DNA of 64,000 bases from Ricinus communis. Its lineage: Eukaryota > Streptophyta > Magnoliopsida > Malpighiales > Euphorbiaceae. Of this stretch, positions 30,205 through 40,744 are shown in pieces (position 1 is the stretch's first letter; every line of letters begins with the position of its first letter). The notes under the pieces were generated by a model that worked only from the letters and a program-made list of their open reading frames with translations, had not been told where the DNA came from and searched no databases. The stretch covers positions 11,064,489 through 11,128,488 of the forward strand of contig NC_063259.1 of assembly GCF_019578655.1 (NCBI RefSeq). Direction: 5' to 3'. The translations under genes and the position numbers were made by a program.

Positions 30205-31199
30205 TCAAATCAGTGTCCGATTCGGACTCCGCAACTGCAGAGTTGAGTTAGCTGAGCATACAGTCGATCAACTGTATGACCTCTTAGTGCAATCTTTGGC
30301 CAATTTCGATAATTTTTTGGATGCTAATTTGGTTTTCAATGCAGATAAGCTCATACAAATGCAATAATAAAGAGAAATGAGCAAAATAGAAGCAAATTCA
30401 AAAGCCAAAATCATGATTTAATATCTTTGAAAATTTCAAAAGTTTATAAGAGTTCTAAAAATCAGAAGTTCTACAAGCAATGATAAAAGAGTCAAAAGAC
30501 GATCAGAAGCTGAGACTCGCTCTGAATCCCCCATCCCATCGTCCGAGTCAGTGTCCATCCCTTAGGCCCGCAAGACCGATAGCTGAAGTGTTAGAGTGTC
30601 GATCTGACATTGCTCAGCGTCAATCTAACATTGTTGAGTGTCGATCTGACACCGCCGGTCGTCCAATTTCCCTTGAAAGTCCTCATAGTCCCTTTAAGGA
30701 AAACTCTAAAGGAGATTAGTTAGTGAATTTCATACATGCATACATCCATACATATTATATTACATAAGTCCTTCTTTTGCCTGCCAGTCCTTACTGAGGA
30801 TAAAGAATTGCCTCCTCGAGGCACGGCCAACCAATAGACGTACTCGAACTTATCTATCTAAACTTGTGCAATCTACTGAAGATTTCTATAAGTTAGAATC
30901 AACATTTTAATATATAATTCTGCAGTGTTACCTTCTTTGCTCTCATAACTTATCTTATAAACAATGATTGTTTTCTCATCTTACCTCATCACACACTCTG
31001 CTAACTCCTTACCAGGATATACTATTCAAAAATAGAAAGAGGAGAGGATAATGGATTTCAGCGCCTACTGGGGCCTTACTTCCAACCATAGATCCTCTCT
31101 CTTAGGTACCACGCCCTACATGCTAGTCTGATCAGCAGGATCCTCCTCTACTCAAGGTCGGCTACAGATAGCATGTGGGGGTCCCATTGGCAGCGCTCC
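30205..31199 (+). mobile_element. F1 gene-free remainder
   Basis: Matches F2 55520-56155, then a short unrelated stretch (about 30865-30975), then F2 56655-56887. The repeated phrase GTGTCGATCTGAC-ATTG occurs three times at 30596-30650. No gene seen. Confidence 0.5.
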
Positions 31200-31754
31200 C
31201 TTTCTCTTCATTGGCATTCAGAGATGATGGCTTAATTCTAACAGCTGGAACTAGCAGTGGCCGGGTGGTATTCTATGATGTTCGTGGGAAACCACAGCCT
31301 TTCAATGTTCTTAGTGCTTTTAGCAGTTTTGAGGTAGTTTCATCCAATTCTTTATGTTGACTACAACTTAACTTCAATTTCTAAACTGTTGGACTTAGGC
31401 ACGTTACACTTCTTACATATCCTTGGAAATGGAAAATAAAAGAAGACAACTGTAGGTTAACATTTTATATTTGAACTCAATTGTTATCTTTACTTTATGA
31501 AGTGATTGGTGGTATATAGTATGTAGATGTAGGTCTTGTGAGTCTGGTGTGTGAGAGTGAAAACTTCTTGTTAGAAGGATGGGTATGCTTGGACGCATAA
31601 GGTATATGTGGGGCTTATAAGTGAATGCCTCGGAACTCGTTGACTGTTTCTATCTAGTTTTGTGCTTTTTGAGTCCAGCATTTTACAATTCTTAACTCCA
31701 TTCCTGAATATAGTGCTGTATAATTAAAATTAATAGCAATGGAGCAAATGTTGT
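31200..31754 (+). pseudogene. NEDD1: NEDD1-like WD40 gene fragment (one exon plus intron)
   Basis: Host-gene fragment. Exon 31200-31333 encodes [20 protein letters not shown] then [18 protein letters not shown], matching the WD40 region of plant NEDD1, which helps target gamma-tubulin complexes to microtubules. TTTGAG|GTAGTT is a plausible splice donor at 31334, and the following 420 bp are AT-rich and intron-like. Keeping the intron implies capture or rearrangement of genomic DNA, not a processed copy. No other exon is present, so it cannot make NEDD1. Confidence 0.65.
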
Positions 31755-31799
31755 CAAAAAAATCTGGAATTATTTATGTAGAACATTAAACTTAGGACT

Positions 31800-32302
31800 T
31801 TGGTACCCTAGAGAAACTCCTTTTAATATAATAGGTTATTCGGATGCCAATTATGCTGGTAGTCTATTAAATAGAAAGAGCACCTCCGGAACTTCCATTT
31901 CTAGGTGAATGCTTAATGTCTTGGTTTACCAAGAAACAAGTCTTGATTGCTCTCTCCATTACGAAAGTCGAATATATGGCGGCGGGTTATTGTTGTGCTC
32001 AAATCCTTTGGATGAGGCAACAATTAAGAGACTATAGGAGAAAGGTTGATCACATTGCTATTAAATGTGACAACACAAGTGCTATCAACCTTTTTAAGAA
32101 TCCTATTCAACACTTTAGGAGTAAACATATACATATTAGACACCACTTCTTGAGAGATCAAGTTCAAAATGGTAGTGTAGTACTAGAATATGTTGATACA
32201 TCCAAACAACTAGCCGATATTTTCACAAAACCTCTAAATAAGGAGAGAATGAATTTCATAAAAGGAGAATTAGAAATGTTAGATGGAAGCACCCTAGCTT
32301 AA
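31800..32302 (+). pseudogene. K Ty1/copia RNase H, C-terminal part
   Basis: LWYPRETPFNIIGYSDANYA, NRKSTSGT, a stop, then SWFTKKQVLIALSITKVEYM, CDNTSAINLFKNPIQHFRSK and QLADIFTKPLNKE, then stop TAA. These are standard copia RNase H motifs (YSDADYAG, KSTSG, SWxSKKQ, CDNxSAI, QLADIFTKPL). The frame from 31916 to the end is open; the break is upstream. Confidence 0.85.
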
Positions 32303-32514
32303 ACTCTTAATATTATATGCAAATGATTGATTGTGGCACTTATACTTGTGTTCTTTTTATTATTGTGCAATGGTTGAGTATTAAAATCATCTTAGCCCTA
32401 GATTACTTTTAATCTTATTGCATCTCAATACTCATATAAAAAATATTATGATCAAAGTGAAAAGAGCATGCTCATGCATTCATTATAGCATCGATTTTTG
32501 TATGAAAATTCAAC

Positions 32515-32762
32515 AAGCGCGATCGCGCCCTAGCAGGGCGCTCGCGCTTTATAGGTCCATAGGCAATCCTCAAAATTATGTTAAAAGCCTGACCCTGACT
32601 CCTCAGTGCGATCGCAATTGCTTCAAATTATAGCCGTTGTGACTATTTTTCCAAAAGCATGATCACGCTTCCCTTTGATTTCAATAAAAACTAGCCGTTA
32701 CAGAATTTTTAAAAATTGCTTTTTAATGAAGAACTAGCCGTTTCCACAATTAGTTTAAATAG
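32515..32762 (+). promoter_or_regulatory. K GC-rich inverted repeats and TATA box before the ORF1-like gene
   Basis: At 32515-32552 GCGCGATCGCGCCC and GGGCGCTCGCGC-type repeats interrupt AT-rich sequence; TTTAAATAG at 32754-32762 precedes a CT-rich leader and the ATG at 32830. The K LTR has GCGCGAGGGCG-like blocks and its own TATA (35207-35218), so the layout parallels the Athila-like elements. Confidence 0.4.
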
Positions 32763-32829
32763 CACTCAAAAACCCTTCTTCCTTCCTTCAAAAACTCCCA
32801 AACTTCTCTTCTTATTCCTCAAGACAAGC

Positions 32830-34045
32830 ATGGGTCCAAGAAAGGCTGTTGGAAGAAGCTCCTCCTCCACTGAATCAATCATTGATAGAATGAAAGGAGT
32901 GAATGATGAGACAAGAATTAAATACATGACAATAGAGTGGAAGGAAACACAACCTAGTCATTTCTTTGATGAAAAAGCTCTTCTCAAACTTAGAATTTCT
33001 CAAGAGGTGCACACTCTTCTTGACAACATAGGACTTAAAGACTTCTTCCTTCCTCTTACCCTAGAGATTGGCCTTGAGAACCTTACTGAGCAATTTCTTT
33101 CTACCTTAGTAATCAATAAAAATGGAGATGGGGATGACTATTACAGGATAGAATTTAGGCTTTTTGGGGAAATACGAACCCTTACACGACCCCAATTTTC
33201 CTCCATCTTTGGGTTTTAAGAAAGATGCCATCTCTCAATCATTGAGAATCTTGTAGAGATGCCTCTCTCTTTTTCCTAATTTTGGAGACAAATCTCTACT
33301 AAAGAAACTCACTCAAAAGACTCCCTCTCTAAGGATCTCAAATCCCTCACCTATTGGGTAGTTCATAGGATGACCGCCACCAATATTCATGCTAGAGATA
33401 ATGGGGTTGAGAAAGTTCTCCAAAAGGATCTTATTTTCCTCTTTATAATGATTCATAGTACGCGCATCCTAACCTCAAAGTTCTTCCTTGATCACCTCTT
33501 TCACCTTAGTAATACTTCAAAAGGTGCTATTCTTGTTTCTTCACATATCACCAGGATTGCCAAATATTTCCAAGCAATTACACCTGTCACCAAGATCTAC
33601 CTAACTCCTCCTATCTCACCACTCTTACTTGGCCTATCATTCGTAGAGCATGCCAAGGTCATCCAACTTGGTCCTAAGTGGGAAATGGATGGGGAATTCA
33701 TTATTCTTATTAGTAACTATGTGGATGATCGAAACAAAAGAAAGAATGATCATAGAATCCCTAGTGAGTGAACTCCTTCTTTTCCTCCTAAAACTTCTCT
33801 TTTTTAAGGACAAAGTCCTAAAGCAAAAGGAAAAGACTTGGAATTATCTCCATCATTTGTATGCAGACTTAGTGGAAATTCCAAAAGCACACAAAATTCC
33901 TCATTATCATGTAGAGGATTGGGAAGAAGAAGAGGAAGAAGAGGCTCCCACTACACCACCCCAAACAAGCTCTAGTTGCAAGGGCAAGGAGATTATGGTT
34001 TATCAAGAGGAAGAAGAAGAAGAGGATGATGAGGAAGAAGATTGA
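32830..34045 (+). pseudogene. K ORF1-like extra gene
   Basis: Starts MGPRKAVGRSSSSTESIIDR (basic, Ser-rich head), then IEWKETQPSHFFDEKALL, LENLTEQFLSTLVIN and EFRLFGEIRTLTRPQFSSIF. This parallels the ELTIEFLSTF...FRLGGREFSMSVPEFG region of ORF1 in A and B. A TAA at 33217-33219 and a frameshift break it; a second open part (33370-33771) reads LIFLFIMIHSTRILTSKFFL and SHITRIAKYFQ. The C-terminus is extremely acidic (EEEEEEDDEEED). No signal peptide or clear membrane segment. The start at 32830 follows the leader directly. Confidence 0.55.
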
Positions 34046-34516
34046 TTTCTAAATTTGCCCTTTACCGTCTATGTCTCCCATCCCTTGATCACACATATGT
34101 ACATTACTTATTTATGGATGCAACTTCTAATATGTGTTTACTATCTTCTTGCAAATTTACATCTCTTATCCTTTTTTATTTTGCCAGAGGATGAGAGAAA
34201 TCTAGAGAAAAATCAAGGGATAGGAATCTCATGACCAAAGGGGAGAGAAATTCTAGGGTAGAATACTCAAAATTGATTAATGATCAAGGGGAGAGTTTAT
34301 TAATAACTAACCTAAGTAATCAAATTTGTTTAAATAACAAATTCAAAGAGGGGCACAAATGCAACTATTGAGAGGGGAGTACCAATTATTAAATACCTTT
34401 AAGTAAATTGTTCCTTTGGCTTTTAAATGTTAATTCTTGGGTATTCAATTTCATTTATACTTGATCAATTTTGAATTTCCAATCAACTTAGTTGTCAAAA
34501 TAAAAAATGAGAAGAT
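34046..34516 (+). other. K 3' region with repeated polypurine-like boxes
   Basis: No gene. AAGGGGAGAGAAA (34239), AAGGGGAGAG (34287), GAGGGGCAC (34349) and GAGAGGGGAG (34371) are spaced through the region, and AAAAAATGAGAAGA abuts the LTR. Repeated GGGGAGA boxes before the 3' LTR are a habit of this copia type. Confidence 0.45.
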
Positions 34517-35557
34517 TGTTAACCTAAGGTGCAATTGATCTCTATTTTGATTTTAACAACCAAATTAATTATTACTAACATCATGACTGAGTGTCTATAT
34601 GACAGAGCATCAAAGAAACCAAGCCTATCCCAAACACTCTTTGGCCTTAAAGCAAATCTTGTAAATATACCTTAAAAGCGCGAGGGCGTTCCAGAGGTGC
34701 GGGAGTGTTTTTCATAAGGTCAAGAGTTTACAAGACATTGAAAAATCCACCTGATAGAAATCCAATCATCTCATGACACTTGGCAGTAAAAGTGTCAGAG
34801 CTCCAAAAAGCACGAGGGTGCTTCAAAAGCGTGAAGGCGCCTCACTTTAGGTGTTGAGACAAATTCTGGCAGACGATAGTGCGATGAGAGGCGCATGGGC
34901 ACTTTTAGGCGTGGTAAGGTAAGCACAAGGGCACTATTGTGGCGGGTGGGGGTGGGGCGGTTTTTGCAATTAATGCGATGCCAGTAAACATTAAGACAGT
35001 AGCCACCCTACTAGTGCCACGTGGTTGGAGCCGTTGGAGTTCCAACGTCTCTTCTCAGAAAGTGTGAGCGTCCTTGGGAAGCACGGGGCCGCTTTCTATG
35101 ACTCTAAGCAATTTTTGCAAAGTCATCAAATCTTGCAGTAAAGGAGTTTTGGTTTTATTATAACGTCTCTAAGGGGTTGGTTTTATTGTAACGTCTTTAA
35201 GTGTGTAAATTATATATTACTAAAACTCTTGCAAATTCATTTCTCAACTTTCTACACCCATTTTCTTTCTTTGTAAATTGTGTTAAGTTGAAATCTTTGT
35301 TCAACTAAAACTCAAAAAGGGTTGTTGTGTGAGCCTAGGTATTAAAATACAAGGAATTAGTTATTGATTAACTATTACTACTCAAGGATTAAGAGACTTA
35401 GTGAGAGTTTGTACACTAAAGGAAGAGGTTTAGTGTGAGCCTTGAAAACACTAAGTTGTGGGTGAACTTATAAAAACCCAAGGTTGTAATCTAAGTGATT
35501 TATGTAATTATTTTATTAAATAGTCCGATTATAATATTCATTTAGAAGTATCGATCA
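34517..35557 (+). repeat. K 3' LTR, approximate end
   Basis: Starts TGTTAACCTAAGGTGCAATT. It contains GC-rich repeats (AAGCGCGAGGGCG, AAAGCACGAGGGTGC, AAGCGTGAAGGCGCC) at 34675-35100, a TATA box near 35207-35218 and a leader. The right end is set at ATCGATCA because Tat gag sequence follows; it may be truncated. Confidence 0.5.
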
Positions 35558-35639
35558 GGAATCTCGAGTCCACTAAGTAGAAGCCAAATGAGTCTTTTAA
35601 TTTCTTGACTAGAGGGAGGAAGAAGGCGAGATTGATGAA

Positions 35640-36240
35640 GAACAAGCCTTCTAAAAAGACCAAGTTCGTATGGTGGTTCGGAATGTTCTTCCAGGATGGA
35701 TTGAAAGGTTGCAGATGATGAATCTGAAAACCTTCATGGATTTGTATAATGATGGGCTACAGGTCGAAGAGATCGAGAATGATAAAAGAAAGACTGTAAC
35801 AATCGGCGGAAAGTCGAATTACTAAGCTGGAGGGAGCAGGACCTTGGATGTGAATGTTTTGCAACAACCGAGAAAGTTCTTTAACTTCAAACAACCTTTC
35901 TAAAATCTTTGAGAGATTGGTACAAAATGGCATGCTCCAAGCTACTACCCTTAAGAACCTATCGAACCCTAACGCACCTGGATATAAACCCAACACCTAC
36001 TGTACATTCCACCAAACACCTAGCCACCATACTAACAACTGCATCCGACTAAAGCACAAAGTCCAGGACCTTATCGATGCTGGAAAGCTCATTCACCCTG
36101 ACCAACCCAGCACTAGAAGAAATGCCTTACTAAACTACAACAACACCCCACCCCTAAACCAAGTGTTTATAATCATACTTGATTTCAGCAAAAAGGAGAT
36201 CATGAACTATTTTATAGACATACTCTAACCCGAGCCAGAA
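35640..36240 (+). pseudogene. gag: F2 Tat-type gag with CX2HX4HX4C knuckle
   Basis: QMMNLKTFMDLYNDGLQVEE, a stop, FSKIFERLVQNGMLQ, then YCTFHQTPSHHTNNC followed by IRLKHKVQDLIDAGKLI. YCxFHQxxxHxTxxCxxLKxxxQDLID is characteristic of Tat-lineage Gag C-termini. The knuckle is followed by DQPSTRRNALLNYNNTPP and a stop. Confidence 0.7.
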
Positions 36241-36299
36241 GCCAAAGTAGATAGTCCATAAATAATCTTCATCCAGTTGGGGGCACCATTATTTGTGGT

Positions 36300-36600
36300 G
36301 TTCCGTCACCTAAAATGGAGCGGGAAGCTTAAGTCCCAATCGCCAAAGGACAGTCCTAAGCCTTACAATGGTCAGTATTATGAGTATTACTAGGTCCGGG
36401 CATATGACGGACCATTGCAACCATCTCAAGCACGAGATCCGGGATTTAATCGATTATGGAGAATGGGAGGTTGAGCAACTTTCTAGACATGAATGCAAAC
36501 ACTTGCCAGGGCAGCCCTTGGGCAAATTTGACTTCAAGGTCCGATATTCGAGGCCTCATTTGGCTAGCATTCGAATTGAGGATATTGTGCCAAGTGGCTA
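36300..36600 (+). pseudogene. F2 second gag-like knuckle segment
   Basis: QYYEYYxRSGHMTDHCNHLK followed by HEIRDLIDYGEWEVEQ resembles a second Tat Gag knuckle (YCEYHxxxGHxTxxCxxLKxEI) with the first Cys and His replaced by Tyr. It comes only 380 bp after the first knuckle, so it may be a diverged tandem duplication or a recombined piece of another gag. Confidence 0.5.
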
Positions 36601-36941
36601 GAGATCAGATGACGATCAAGCTGCTTGTGAGCCTTGTCTCCTAGAGGTTTGAAAAAAGGGGAAAAGAAGTTGATCATGGCTATCGACATCTGGTATAGCT
36701 TTAGGAATGAGTGTGAAATTCAAGACACCGAGGTCAAGGACATCTGGGCAGACAACGATTCTAAAACTAAGCCTGCGGGTAATGGTAAGGAAGCCAGGGT
36801 ACAAGAGCTGAAGTAAGATAAGCAATCACTTGAAAGCGGAATGCCGTATTGTTATAATGGTGGAAGAAGGACAAGAAGACAACCGATGTCTGGAAATTGC
36901 CAAGGCATTATCAGGCCATAAAAAAGGCTCTAATTTAGGCC

Positions 36942-37450
36942 TTGTCTGGTTTAAGTGTTAGCACAATAGCTACCCCTGAGGAGATGATCAAGACGGTAAC
37001 TCATAAGACCACTGAGATGATTACCTTCTCAGATGAGGATCTACCATTTGAGGGAAGAGACCACAATAAGGCCCTCTACATAGTAGTAGAAGTCAATGGA
37101 AAGAGAACCCCATGCGTGATGGTGGATGATGGGTTAACCATCAACGTGTGTCCTTCTCACATACACCCTAAGCTAGGGATGACTACGAAAGACCTGAAAC
37201 CATCAGATATTGTTATAAGGACTTATGATGAGACAAAAAGAAGATGTGGAAGGAATGTTTTCAGCACTGTTGAAAATGGATCCTATTAAATCCTAGGTAG
37301 AGTTCACCGTCCTAGACATCCCAATAACTTTTGCATTGTTATTAGGAAGGCTATGATTCCATGCCATATAAGGAGTCCCTTCCATAGTACATCAAAAGGT
37401 AAAGTTTCCTTATGAAGGCGAGATCATCACCATCAACATTAAAGATGGTA
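36942..37450 (+). pseudogene. F2 Tat-type aspartic protease
   Basis: TFSDEDLPFEGRDHNKALYI, VEVNGKRTPCVMVDDGLTIN then VCP, and after a frameshift VEFTVLDIPITFALLLGR and VHQKVKFPYEG. The family has VDNGSALNVCP; here it is VDDGLTINVCP, so the DxGS active-site serine is lost. ALLLGR is the second protease motif. Confidence 0.75.
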
Positions 37451-37519
37451 AGGTTATCTCAGCTATCTAGGAAGCTGTGAAGGAGATGGATGCCCTTACT
37501 GGATTCTAAGTTGTTGTTC

Positions 37520-37720
37520 TCTATGAGGACTACTATAAAGTAGCTAGCATGTTCAAGAAAATGAACTTCATGCCTGGAATGGGACTAGGAAGGAATCAGT
37601 AAGGTGTCGTGGAGCTACCGGACTTCATAGATCAGAAGACTCGGTGCGGATTGGGTTATTTTGAAGAGGAAGATAAAGGCAAACTAAAGGATATGACTCT
37701 AAAAGACATATTCGTCTAAG
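37520..37720 (+). pseudogene. F2 G-patch domain
   Basis: MFKKMNFMPGMGLGRNQQGV (with one stop in the DNA) and TRCGLGYFEEEDKG match the G-patch that some plant Tat-type and retroviral proteases carry at their C-terminus, a short glycine-rich RNA-binding motif. Confidence 0.65.
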
Positions 37721-38375
37721 AGTACAAGCTCCTACTCTAGAGAGCCCGAATTTGTTAATGTAGCTGGGACTGAGGTACCAGGGTTTGAGATTTTCAAGAA
37801 CTTGATCATTGGCAAGATGGTTGAGCTGGGTATTAAGGAAGTCCGAGAGAAGAATACCATCAAGATGGAAGAGCTGAACTTAGAAGAGTTCACCGCCCCA
37901 TCGTAGAAAATAAGTCAAGAGGAACTAGCTACTCTTATTGAAAATAACATTATTAATGTTCTCTATGATGATGTAATAATGTCCAACATTTATGAGGATG
38001 ATGTTTCTTTCCTTTTTAAGATCAATGATATGAATGATTTTACTTGTGCGATATTTTTCCTAATGGTAGTGTGCATTTTGATAATCATGACATGTGCATG
38101 TTAGATATCAATTCTATATAAATTAATTCATTTAATTTAGGCACAAATGTAAATCTACATAATATTTTGATAGCTCATGATGTAACTTTTGAAGAGAGGA
38201 GAGAATTTGAGAAAATAATAGAGATTAGAAAAGTGGTATTTTCTTGGTCCTATGACGACATGCTAGGTCTAGACAGGAAAATATCAGAGCAACATATATC
38301 CCGACTTATCTGCACATCAAGCTGGTCAAATAAAAGATGATGAGACTGAGGCTGAAATGGGAAGAGAAAATATGA
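37721..38375 (+). pseudogene. F2 linker before reverse transcriptase
   Basis: KVVFSWSYDDMLGLDRKI, then IPTYLHIKLVK, a stop, KMMRLRLKWEEKI. It corresponds to the FAWSYDDMPG...KQKxRRxRPE region just ahead of RT in Tat elements. The plus-strand coding match stops here; RT continues on the other strand. Confidence 0.6.
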
Positions 38376-38987
38376 GAATCTTAGCTAGAAACTCAACTAA
38401 GGCTTTTCCATTGACTACTTTATTGGTGATGTACTTAATGTCGAATTCTGTCAGAAACACTAACCCTCTAGATAGGTTCCCTGCAAGAGATGGAGCTTCA
38501 AAAAGGTACTAGCTACCTTATAAGACTGAAAATAGTGCCTTAACTTTCTTATAGCCCATATCATGGCTAAGCACGTCATTCCCTGAGGTTATACTTCGAC
38601 TCGTAAGATAATAACTTTTTACTGAGATAATAAACCGTATGCTCCACTTCATTGGATCCGCATTGTGCTACCATTGCTCTTATGGCTTCCTCTTATAAGG
38701 CTAAGTATAGGATTAGCGGCTTGCCATCCTTCGGCGACTTGAGTACCAGCGGCTTCATCAGATATGCTTTGATTCTATGAAAGGCCTTTTGACCATGTTC
38801 ATCCCACAAAACAGGATGATGCTTCCTCAAAAGCTTAAAGATAAGATAACAAACCATTGTGAGCTTAGAAATGAACCTGTTGATTTATTGCAAGCATCCT
38901 AGAAAACTTCTGACTTCTTTCTCCATCTTTGGCTTTGGCATCTCTTGAATAGCTTTGACCTTGTTCGAATTGATCTCTATGCCCTGC
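38376..38987 (-). pseudogene. F2 inverted RT end and RNase H start
   Basis: The minus strand reads, from 38987 leftwards, RT sequence (SNKVKAIQEMPKPK-like, EVRSFLG) and RNase H connection FDIKYITNKVVNGKALVEFL. It is colinear with the minus-strand pol at 62855-63550. Cut at 38987 by element G. Confidence 0.65.
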
Positions 38988-39540
38988 TGATGTGCATAGT
39001 TTTACACTTGTTTGCTTGCATATTATTGAGCATTTCTTTAGCATTTATTATGTTTTTATTCCAAGATCACTCGTGTTTTGTGTCCTTTTGTATTCCAGGA
39101 GATTTTATAGGTCCATCGTCAGTGTTCAAGCAATTTTAGATCAATTTCGGCCGAAAGCAAACGTAACCAGAAGCGTTTGACCTTGGGTTGACTTTTGGGA
39201 AGTCAACACGGCCCGTGCTCAGGCCGTACTGACTAGCACGGCTTGTGTTTGAGCCTGTGTAGAAATTCCCATGCCGTGTAGCTTAAGCACTTTGAAGCAA
39301 GACGGTTCTCGAGGAAAACATACCCCAAAGCACAGCCTGTGTTGGGTAACATAGGACAGAACACAACCTTGCTACATTCAAGAGCACGGTCCGTTTTGGC
39401 TAACACCGGCGTGGACACGCCCGTGTTGAAGCGCAATATAAAATTGAATAAGCCAGTAAAGAGAAAAGGTTCTACAATTTTGACTCTTCATCCTTCTCTG
39501 TAATTTCTCTAGATGCATTTCAGACATCCCGAGGCGGCTT
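38988..39540 (+). repeat. G LTR, left part (U3, promoter, leader)
   Basis: U3 resembles that of C (read on its minus strand): CACTCGTGTTTTGTGTCCTTT. Palindrome array 39200-39425 (ACACGGCCCGTGC, ACACGCCCGTGTTG) then TATA AATATAAAA at 39435-39443. It ends in TTTCAGACATCCCGAGGCGG, which abuts integrase. Confidence 0.65.
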
Positions 39541-40214
39541 TGAGAGAGTAGTTAAGCGATATGGAGTAACCCATAGGTTTTCTACACCCTATCACCCGTA
39601 GACTAGTGGGCAAGTAGAGGTTACCAATGGGGGTTTGAAACGCATCTTAAAGAAAACTGTGGGAGTTACTAGGAAGGAGTGGGTGAATAATTTAGATGAT
39701 GCACTTTGGGCATTTAGGACAGCCTATCGTACTTCTACAGGTTTTACACCTTATTGGCTCGTGTATGGGAAAGCTTGCCATTTACTTATGAGTTAAAGCA
39801 TAGAGCCACTTGGGCTTGAGAACTTGCACTTCTGATGTTGATTCTGCAGGTAGACAGAGATAGTGGCAGCTCAATGAGTTGGATGAGTAGGGCCAGCAAG
39901 CTTATAGCAACTCATTCATCTACAAGGAGCGGACCAAGAAATGGCAAGATAAGTGGTTGAGGGGCTCCAAGGAGTTTCAAGTTGGAGACTGAGTTTTACT
40001 CTAGAATTCATGTCTCCGTTCGTTCCCAGGGAAGTTCAGAAGTCGTTGGTCAGGACTGCTCGTGATCCAGCATGTGTTCCCATATGGCACGGTCGAGTTG
40101 CATCATCCCGAGAAGGGAAATCTTAAGGTGAATGGCCATCGCTTGAAGCATTAACATGGAGACTCATTTGAGGTTGAGGAGCGGGTCAATATGGTTTTGT
40201 TCCAGCTCGAGTAA
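39541..40214 (+). pseudogene. G Athila-type integrase C-terminal part
   Basis: ERVVKRYGVTHRFSTPYHP, stop, TSGQVEVTNGGLKRILKKTV, DDALWAFRTAYRTSTGFTPY, LVYGKACHL, and later FPGKFRSRWSG, VFPYGTVELHHPEKG and KVNGHRLKH, ending NMVLFQLE and TAA at 40212. This covers the end of the catalytic core (including the GKACHLP landmark of Athila elements) and the C-terminal GPF module. It is the only Athila integrase in the window. Stops and frameshifts make it inactive. Confidence 0.85.
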
Positions 40215-40704
40215 CCATTTGTATGAGTGTAACTACACGACTCGATCAAAAGAAGCGCTCTCGGGAAGCATTTCCAAGCTTATCCTTTGCATTTCTGCAT
40301 TTTTTAGCATTTTACATTTTGGTTGGTTTTGAACTTATGTCTTTTCATTTTTTATGTTGTTTTTGGTTGAAAGTTACTTGGTTGTGTAGATTATTGGTTT
40401 ATATAGGTGTTAGTGCACAAAACAGAGTGAAAGCACATTTTTAGGCATCAATACGGGCGTTGCATGGTTTCAAACATGGCCTGTGTTTGATTGCCCAGGG
40501 CGTGTTAGGTGTGAAAAATGGAGCTACACGGTTCCTGAGAGTTACATGGTTTCCAACACCATACGGCCCGTGTTAATACCATGTTGATTAGAAGGCATAA
40601 ACGGACACGGTCCAGGCAGTGAGCAAGGCCTGAACATGGCCCGCGCTGGAACACGGGCGTGTCGGTGCAGAATGGCTATATATACATTGAAATCACAACA
40701 CGGG
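40215..40704 (+). mobile_element. G post-pol hairpin, palindrome array and TATA
   Basis: GAAGCGCTCTCGGGAAGCA at 40252-40270 is a decayed copy of the post-pol hairpin, 37 nt after the integrase stop. A palindrome array (ACACGGCCCGTGTT-like, 40450-40670) leads to CTATATATAC at 40676-40685, the position of the ORF1 promoter in A and B. ORF1 is gone; the LTR repeat begins at 40705. Confidence 0.5.
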
Positions 40705-40744
40705 TTTCAAACATCCCGAGGCGGCTTCCAGGAGACTTATTCTA
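40705..40744 (+). repeat. G LTR right part, before solo LTR H
   Basis: TTTCAAACATCCCGAGGCGG-CTT repeats 39518-39540 with one mismatch, then CCAGGAGACTTATTCTA. TTCTA (40740-40744) is the left target duplicate of H. It continues at 42201. Confidence 0.6.

Larger units (their letters stand above)
27770..31199 (+). mobile_element. F1: Tat/Ogre-like element remnant, copy 1
   Basis: Right flank of B1. It contains the RNase H C-terminus, the integrase C-terminus, a hairpin-repeat region and an antisense extra ORF, in the order typical of Tat-lineage elements. From 28291 it matches F2 from 53621. The match ends at 31199/31204, where a NEDD1-like fragment starts. Confidence 0.75.
31755..35557 (+). 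mobile_element. K: 3' part of a Ty1/copia element with an extra ORF
   Basis: Order: RNase H end, GC-rich block with TATA, ORF1-like gene, several polypurine-like boxes, 3' LTR. The arrangement (extra ORF between pol and 3' LTR, AAGGTGCAATTGATCTC near the LTR start) resembles SIRE/Maximus-type copia elements. Its 5' half is missing. The right boundary is estimated. Confidence 0.6.
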
